Shown piece by piece: positions 58,166 to 64,000 of a stretch of 64,000 bases of DNA (positions are counted from its first letter, which is position 1; the number at the start of each line of letters is the position of its first letter). The notes below the pieces were generated by a model that saw nothing but the letters and a program-made list of their open reading frames with translations, was not told the DNA's origin and did not search any database. The translations under genes were made by a program, and so were the position numbers. Source of the DNA: CAVUCH01 sp963739995 (GTDB taxonomy: Bacteria; Acidobacteriota; Vicinamibacteria; Vicinamibacterales; JAENWD01). The stretch is taken from positions 1 through 64,000 of the forward strand of contig CAVUCH010000012.1 in the NCBI GenBank assembly GCA_963739995.1, read 5' to 3'.

Positions 58166-59902
58166 ATGATCCAACCGATCACGTATACCCTCCGCTTTCC
58201 GACACCCGCGATGCACTACGTGGAGGTGGAAGCAATCGTGCCCACCGAGGGTCGCGCGCACATCGAGTTGATGCTCGCGGCATGGACGCCCGGGTCGTAC
58301 CTGGTACGGGAGTACGCGCGTCATCTGGAGCGTGTCGAGGCGCGATCGACGGACGGCGACTGGCGCCGCGTGGAGAAGACGCGCAAGAACCGCTGGCGCA
58401 TAGAGTGTGACGGCGCGCCGGCGCTCGTCGTGCGGTATCGCGTTTATGGGCGTGAGATGACCGTGCGCACGAACTTCATCTGCGAGGAGTTCGCCTTGTT
58501 GAATGGCGCCCCCACGTTCATGACCATTGCGGATGCGTCCGGGCGCCCGCACGAGGTGCACATCGAGCTGCCCCCCTGCTGGCGGGAGAGCGTGACCCAA
58601 CTGCCGGGCGCGAGCGAGGTCCCCCATCACTACCGTGCGGCGGACTACGACGCGCTCGTGGACGCGCCCATCGTGCTCGGCAACCCCGCGTTGTACGAGT
58701 TCGATGTCGAGGGCCGCCCGCATGTGCTCGCGAACGTCGGTGAGAGCGGCATCTGGGACGGGCCGCGCTCCGCGCGCGATCTCGAAGCGATCGTCCGCGA
58801 GCAGGTCGCGTTCTGGGGCGGCGCACCGTACGACCGCTATGTGTTCGTCAACCTGATCACCGAAGCGGTGGGTGGACTCGAGCACCTCGCCTCCACCGTG
58901 CTCATGACGAGCCGCTGGAAGTCGCGCACGAGAAAGGGCTACCTGGAGTGGCTGGGGCTCGCCAGCCACGAGCTCTTCCACGCGTGGAACGTGAAGCGGC
59001 TCCGGCCCGCGGAGCTCGGCCCGTTCGATTACGAAGCGGAGAACCACACGCGCGGCCTCTGGGTCGCGGAGGGCATCACCACGTATTACGGCGACCTCGT
59101 CGTGCACCGTGCAGGACTGTCCACGACGCGAGAGTACCTGGACCAGCTCTCAGGTCAGATTCAGGAGCTGCAGGCGGCACCCGGGCGTCTCGTTCAGAGC
59201 CTGGACGATGCGTCGTTCGATGCGTGGATCAAGCACTACCGGCCAGACGAGAACTCGCCGAACACCGCGGTGAGCTACTACACCAAGGGTGCGGTGGCCG
59301 CCTTTCTGCTCGATATCGAAGTTCGACGCGCGAGCGGCGGCGCGCGCACCCTCGACGACGTGATGCGAACGGCGTACGCGCGGTACGCAGGCGATCGCGG
59401 CTACACCGGCCAGGAGTTTCGTGCGCTCGTCAGCGAGGTTGCCGGAGCGGATCTCGCATCGTGGATCTCGCGCGCCGTGGACTCGACTGGTGAGCTCGAG
59501 TACGGACCCGCGCTCGAGTGGCTCGGGTTGCGCTTCCGCGTGGACCCGCCGAATCCTGATCAGCCACAGAGAGCCTGGCTCGGAGCCGTGACGCGCAACG
59601 ACGGAGGCCGTCTCCTGGTGACACAGGTCCGCCGCGAGACGCCTGCGGCGGACGCCGGGCTCAACGTGGACGACGAGATCGTCGCCATCGACGAGCACCG
59701 CGTGCGTCCCGAGGGGTGGGACGCACGTATGGAGGCATATCGGCCCGGCGATCGCGTTACCATCCTGGTGGCGCGCCGCGAGCAGCTGACGCGGCTCGCG
59801 GCGACGCTCGGGGCTGAACCGCTGGCCGCATGGCGGCTCGAAGCCGACCACAACCCGACCGACCAGCAGCGAGCCCGGCTCGCGCGGTGGCTTACCGGCT
59901 AA
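58166..59902 (+). CDS. M61-family (glycyl aminopeptidase-like) metallopeptidase with PDZ domain
   Basis: 578 residues without signal peptide, so cytosolic. The N-terminal beta domain (YTLRFPTPAMHYVEVEAIVP; WTPGSYLVREYARHLERVEA) is typical of M61. The zinc site HELFHAWNVKRLRP (HExxH) with the third ligand Glu in LWVAEGITTYYGDL follows, then SYYTKGAVAAFLLDIEVR. A C-terminal PDZ domain (DGGRLLVTQVRRETPAADAGLNVDDEIVAIDEHRV) ends the chain. It removes N-terminal residues, with Gly/Ala preference in characterised members. ATG 58166 has no good Shine-Dalgarno sequence. Confidence 0.9.
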   Translation: MIQPITYTLRFPTPAMHYVEVEAIVPTEGRAHIELMLAAWTPGSYLVREYARHLERVEARSTDGDWRRVEKTRKNRWRIECDGAPALVVRYRVYGREMTVRTNFICEEFALLNGAPTFMTIADASGRPHEVHIELPPCWRESVTQLPGASEVPHHYRAADYDALVDAPIVLGNPALYEFDVEGRPHVLANVGESGIWDGPRSARDLEAIVREQVAFWGGAPYDRYVFVNLITEAVGGLEHLASTVLMTSRWKSRTRKGYLEWLGLASHELFHAWNVKRLRPAELGPFDYEAENHTRGLWVAEGITTYYGDLVVHRAGLSTTREYLDQLSGQIQELQAAPGRLVQSLDDASFDAWIKHYRPDENSPNTAVSYYTKGAVAAFLLDIEVRRASGGARTLDDVMRTAYARYAGDRGYTGQEFRALVSEVAGADLASWISRAVDSTGELEYGPALEWLGLRFRVDPPNPDQPQRAWLGAVTRNDGGRLLVTQVRRETPAADAGLNVDDEIVAIDEHRVRPEGWDARMEAYRPGDRVTILVARREQLTRLAATLGAEPLAAWRLEADHNPTDQQRARLARWLTG

Positions 59903-60211
59903 CGCATGTGGTGATCGCAGCCAGCCCGTCAGTAATTTCCAAGGGCGCGCCGGCGGTCAGACCCTGGCCGCGAACTACCCCTCCGACTACCAACCCTCAG
60001 GTCGGCAGCACCACTTCGGTCGGCATACCGCTGAGCATGGAACTTGCTAGTTCGGCAGTGGTACGCATGGGTAAAAGCAGAGCCGACCAGCTCACGCCTC
60101 GCCGCAGCCAGGGCGTCGGAGCGGGTCATCATGTCTGCAGATCGAGGCTGACGTGAACGCGATCGCGTACGCCAGCGCACGGGACACCTCAGTCTTCGCC
60201 GACAGAATGCC
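59903..60211. other. 309-base stretch before the glycan cluster
   Basis: No supported gene. The last bases may include the lost start of the GT2 gene, since its conserved first strand begins near 60212 without a clear start codon or ribosome-binding site. Confidence 0.45.
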
Positions 60212-61367
60212 GTTGAAGTCTCAGTGGTGATGCCATGCCTGAACGAGGCCGACACGCTGGGCCGCTGCATCGAGCAGGCCCGACGTGCGTTGCAAGAGCA
60301 CGGCATCATCGGCGAGATCATCGTGGCCGACAACGGCAGCACCGACGGGTCTCAGGATATCGCTCAGCGGCTGGGCGCGCAGGTCGTCGACGTGCAAGCG
60401 AAAGGGTACGGCAGCGCGCTTCGAGGGCGGAATCTCGGCGGCACGCGGCACGTTCGTGATCATGGGTGACGCCGACGAGAGCTACGACTTCCGCGAGCTC
60501 CCGAAGTTCGTCGACAAACTGCGTCGAGGGGTATGACCTCGCGCAGGGCTGCCGCCTCCCGGCCGGCGGCGGCACGGTCCGTCCCGGCGCGATGCCGCGC
60601 CTCCACCGCTGGTGGGGCAATCCCATGTTCTCGGCGATGGTGCGCACCATGGTTCTGGGCGCCGGTGCACGACGTCTACTGCGGGATGCGCGGCTTCCGG
60701 AAGGATCTCTTCGACAGCGCTCGACCTGCGCAGCTCCGGGATGGAGTTCGCCACGGAGATGGTCATCAAGTCGAGCCTGCACAATGCACGCATTGCGGAA
60801 GTTCCGATCACGCTTCACCCGGACGGCCGCAAGGCTCACGCCTCGCACCTCAAGACGTTCCGTGACGGGTGGCGGACGCTGCGGTTCTTTCTGATGTACA
60901 GCCCGCGCTGGCTGTTCCTGTACCCGGGGCTGTGGCTGGTGGCCTTGGGCGTCGTCGGATATGCCCTGGCCCTGCCTGGGCACCGCATCGGGCGGATTCA
61001 TTTCGACGCGCACACGCTGCTGTTCTCGAGCCTGGCGATCCTGCTCGGTCACCAGTCCATTGTCTTTGCCATCTTCGCGAAGACGGTGGCGATGGCCGAA
61101 GGCCTCCTGCCATCCAACAGACGCATGGACGCGTTCTTCCGCCTCGTCACGCTGGAACGCGGTCTCAGCGCAGGCGGGATCATGCTGGCGGGCGGCCTCG
61201 TGCTGCTCGCCGCGGCCGTGAACGTGTGGCGGGTGCAGGCGTTCGGCGAGCTCGACTACACCAGCACGATGCGCCTGGTCGTGCCCGGTGTGACGCTCAC
61301 GGCGCTCGGATTCCAGACGCTTCTCGCCAGCTTCTTCATCGGCATCATACGCACGTCGCGCCGCTGA
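60212..61367 (+). pseudogene. Family 2 glycosyltransferase (DPM synthase-like) with membrane tail, four frameshifts
   Basis: Joined, about 380 residues: VEVSVVMPCLNEADTLGRCIE, EIIVADNGSTDGSQDIA, TFVIMGDADESYDFRELPKF (DAD metal motif), RPGAMPRLHRWWGNPMFSAMV, VHDVYCGMRGFRKDLFDS and MEFATEMVIKSSL. Four C-terminal membrane helices follow (YPGLWLVALGVVGYALAL etc.). Frame changes near 60426, 60530, 60661 and 60719 are all of +1 type, two in G runs. The conserved sequence on both sides is undamaged, so sequence error is at least as likely as decay. It would transfer a sugar to a lipid or polymer at the inner membrane. First of three glycan genes. Confidence 0.75.
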
Positions 61368-61400
61368 TGCCGCGATATCGCAAATCGCGGGTGCAACGAT

Positions 61401-62462
61401 ATGTCAGCCGTCCTCATCACCGGCTCCGCCGGTCTGATCGGTTCCGAGGCCGCCCAGTTCTACTGCCGGCGCGGGCACCTGGTCATCGGCGTCGACAACG
61501 ACTTGCGCAGCCACTTCTTCGGCCAGGACGCGTCGACCCGGTGGAAGCGGAACGGTTTGATCCACGAGTACCCGCTGTACACCCACTACGACGTGGATGT
61601 GCGGGATCGCGCCGCCATAGAGCGGATCTTCCGTGAGTACGGTTCGGAGATCGATCTCGTCATTCACGCGGCGGCGATCCGTCGCATGACTGGGCGGCCC
61701 GCGATCCCCACATGGACTTCACGGTGAACGCCAATGGGACGCTCACGGTCCTCGAGGCGACGCGGCAGTTCTGCCCTGCGGCCGTGTTCGTGTTCCCCTC
61801 GACCAACAAGGTCTACGGGGACCGGCCGAACGGCCTGCCGCTGATCGAGGAAGACACGCGGTGGGAGATCGATCCTGAACACCCGTATCATGACGGCATC
61901 GACGAGACGATGAGCATCGATGCGACGGGGCACTCGCTGTTCGGCGCCTCGAAGACGGCGGCCGATCTGCTCGTGCAGGAGTACGGCCGCTACTTCGGCA
62001 TGAAGACCGGCTGTCTTCGCGGCGGCTGTCTGACCGGGCCCAACCACTCGGGCGCGCAGCTGCACGGGTTCCTGTCGTATCTGATGCGGTGCGTGATCGA
62101 GGGCACCCCGTACACGGTGTTGGGGTACAAGGGCAAGCAGGTGCGGGACAATATCCACAGCCACGACTACGTCGCCGCGGTGGATCAGTTCTACCGGGCG
62201 CCGCGGATGGGGGAGGTCTACAACATCGGCGGCGGCCGTTTCTGCAACTGCTCCATGCTCGAAGCAATCGCGCTCTGTGAGCAGATCGCCGGCAAGCGTC
62301 TGACGTGGCAGTACCTCGGAGACGCCCAGGGCCGGTGACCACGTGTGGTGGATCAGCAGCACCCGCAAGTTCAGCGAGCACTATCCGACATGGACGCAGC
62401 GATACGATCTGCGCGGGACCCTCGAGCAGATGCTCGAGGGCCACATCGCCCGGTGGGTGTGA
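61401..62462 (+). pseudogene. NAD-dependent sugar epimerase (CDP-paratose 2-epimerase-like), two frameshifts
   Basis: About 350 residues when joined. The Rossmann start MSAVLITGSAGLIGSEAAQF (GxxGxxG), VIGVDNDLRSHFFGQDAS, VFVFPSTNKVYGD, the SDR catalytic SKTAAD region (in FGASKTAADLLVQEYGRYFGM) and QVRDNIHSHDYVAAVDQFY are like RfbE/CDP-tyvelose (paratose) epimerases. A -1 shift near 61677 separates the Rossmann half; a +1 shift near 62333 separates the last 40 residues (GDHVWWISSTRKFSEHYP). The gene ends at 62462 and overlaps the next start by 4 bases. It makes a nucleotide sugar for surface glycan in related organisms. Confidence 0.75.
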
Positions 62463-64000
62463 CGGAAGACATCATGTCGCTCGAGACGAACCTTCGTGCG
62501 ATGGAGCGCACCCGCGAGGCCTACTGGCTGCGCTATCCGGCGACGTCGCCCGTGAAGCTCCGCTGGCGCGCGCTGACGGTGCGGCACTGCTTTCACGTTC
62601 TGCCCGGGGAGTCGATTCTCGAGCTCGGTGCGGGCAGCGGGCTGTGGACCGAGCACCTGGCGGGCACGCTGCGAGGCGAGAACCCGCTGACCGCCGCCGT
62701 GTTCAATCAGGACCTCGCCGTGCAGGCCGAAGCGCGGAGGCTTCCCAACACGCGCGTCGTCGGCGTGGACCGACTCGGGGAGCTTCCCGCCGAAAGCTTC
62801 GATTACATCGTCGGCACCGCCATCCTCTGCCACAACGCTTACGCCGAAAACCTGGCCGCGCTGTATCGCCTGCTGAAGCCGGGGGGGCAGCTGCTGTTCT
62901 TCGAAGCGAATTACTGGAATCCGCAGGTGTTCCTCAAGTCGACGGTTCGGCCGATCCGCCGGTATGCGGGCGATGCGGACTGCCAGATCGGGATGCGCAA
63001 GTTCCAGCTGATGAAGCGGGCCTCGCACCAGGGGTTTACGCACGTCGAGATCGTGCCCTACGACATCGTTCACCCGCTGACGCCCCGATCGCTGATTCGC
63101 GCGGTCCAGTCGACAGCTTTCATTCTCGAGCACGCCCCCTGGTACGGGATCTGTGCGGGACCCTTTACATCTGGCTGGTGAAACCCGGAGTCGCGCAGCG
63201 GCCGCACGTGAATCTGGCCACGCATCCGCAGCTGTTTGGAACGACGTCCGTCGTGATCCCCTGCCATAACGAGGCGATGAACGTTCGCAGGCTCATCGAT
63301 GCGCTGCTCGACACCTACGACGCGTACATCCACGAGATCATCATCGTCGACGACAACAGCGGCCGGCCGGCCGCTGTGGTCGTCGAGCGATGGCGGACGA
63401 ACCGCGGGTCAGGCTCATACGCCGGCGTCCACCGAACGGCGTCGGGCGCGCCCTGCGTGACGGCTATGCGGCCGCAACCGGCCGCTACATCCTGACAATG
63501 GACTGCGACTTCGTGCTGCTGGTGCCGGAACTGCGGGATCTGTTCGACCGCGTCGCCGCGGGCCGCGAGGGGGCCATCGGCAGCCGATTCTCGTACGACT
63601 CCGTGCTGATCAACTACCCGTTCTTCAAGATCCTGTGCAACCGCGCGTTCCACCTGCTCGTGAAGTTGACGCTGCTCGGCCGCGTGCGCGACGTGTCAAA
63701 CAACCTCAAGCTCTATCGGGCCGACATCCTGAAGACCCTCGACATCGAGGAGCCCCACTTCGCAGCCAACATGGAGACCGGCCTCAAGCCCTTGCTCGCA
63801 GGCTATGACGTCGAAGAAGTGCCGGTGTCCTGGATCGATAGGACGGTGGACATGGGCGCCTCGTCCTTCCGCATCGTCAAGGTGGCTCCCGGCTATTTCG
63901 GAGCGCTGATGCGCACGATCTGGCGGATGTGCGCGGGCGGCGCGATTTCAGCAAGCCGCCGGCGACCCTTCAGGCCGCGCCCGACCCGGTCGATGTCGCA
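62459..64000 (+). pseudogene. SAM methyltransferase-GT2 fusion, frameshifted, cut by the right edge
   Basis: GTG 62459 overlaps the previous TGA (GTGA). The first 240 residues are a class I methyltransferase (FHVLPGESILELGAGSGLWTEHL; LLKPGGQLLFFEANYWNPQVF). In the next frame from about 63152 the chain continues LYIWLVKPGVAQRPHVNL into a GT2 domain (TSVVIPCHNEAMNVRRLIDALL; HEIIIVDDNS), and after a further -1 shift near 63389 into GRYILTMDCDFVLLVPELRDL, IGSRFSYDSVLINYPFF and VSNNLKLYRADIL. A third shift seems to lie near 63940. The bifunctional methyltransferase/glycosyltransferase layout is known from other bacteria. It runs off the window. Confidence 0.72.

Noticed and set aside
1..64000. CRISPR array
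   Set aside because: No regularly spaced direct repeats of 25-40 bases with unique spacers and no cas genes; the tandem arrays seen have a 7-base period.
1..64000. Insertion sequence, phage or plasmid genes
   Set aside because: No transposase, integrase, capsid or replication gene could be recognised; only short non-coding repeats suggest mobility.

Overview
The window is GC-rich (about 65%) bacterial DNA. Two orphan MacB/FtsX-type permeases of the acidobacterial 'ADOP' kind, many small secreted proteins, an alternative-complex-III-type respiratory cluster and many Tat-exported hydrolases point to Acidobacteriota, probably of the Vicinamibacteria type. That assignment is inferred from gene content and not proven. 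Starts and frames were checked by eye.

Layout. 0-1.6 kb on the minus strand is a gene graveyard: a response-regulator fragment, an amino-acid permease with an internal deletion, and a kinase N-terminus. 1.7-3.2 kb holds three small minus-strand genes. 3.4-8.3 kb is bounded by two copies (about 80% identical, no gaps) of a 123-bp sequence that ends in the 5' part of a tRNA-Ser(GGA)-like gene; both tRNA copies look damaged, and one is split by a 62-bp REP-like hairpin. Between them lie a secreted protein and a large HTH-AAA-TPR regulator with two frameshifts.

8.3-26.8 kb is the most interesting part. It reads mainly on the minus strand, with four small plus-strand genes and a GNAT acetyltransferase in the middle. 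A tight operon (26.8 to 15.2 kb) encodes ActA (pentaheme cytochrome c), ActB (molybdopterin-oxidoreductase-like plus ferredoxin), ActE (cytochrome c lipoprotein), a cytochrome bd subunit I-like membrane protein, two monoheme cytochromes c, a diheme cytochrome c fused to an ethylbenzene-dehydrogenase-like domain, and a universal-stress protein carrying three PCP_red domains. The quinol-binding NrfD-like subunits ActC/ActF and also ActD, normal for alternative complex III, are absent, and the CydA-like protein sits in their place. A second operon (11.3 to 8.3 kb) encodes an Mrp/ApbC-type ATPase, a zinc-ribbon/PCP_red protein and a NirJ/Ahb-like radical SAM protein with a C-terminal PCP_red domain. 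It may be a metal-cofactor or tetrapyrrole maturation module for the same system.

27-44.5 kb: a stress/MoaF two-domain protein, cardiolipin synthase, a DUF411 protein, an ArsR-SRPBCC-DinB-YjbR operon with a clear operator and probably a leaderless promoter, two glycoside hydrolases (GH99-like, GH2), an amidase, an M1 aminopeptidase with thioredoxin 2 and a YkgJ-type protein, an ADOP permease flanked by palindromic repeats, and exonuclease III. 44.6-47.7 kb is again decayed: an altered HAD phosphatase with GNAT and YheU remnants, a frameshifted aldo/keto reductase, and its likely AraC regulator. 48-60 kb: sugar dehydrogenase, SnoaL-like protein, esterase, CocE hydrolase, TIM-barrel isomerase, second ADOP permease, RidA and an M61 peptidase. 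60.2-64 kb is a glycan cluster (GT2, NAD epimerase, methyltransferase-GT2 fusion) crowded with frameshifts and running off the right edge.

Two window-wide themes: about 18 apparent frameshifts, mostly of +1 type, which could be real decay or sequence error; and small repeats (7-bp tandem arrays, REP-like hairpins, palindromes) in intergenic and sometimes coding positions.
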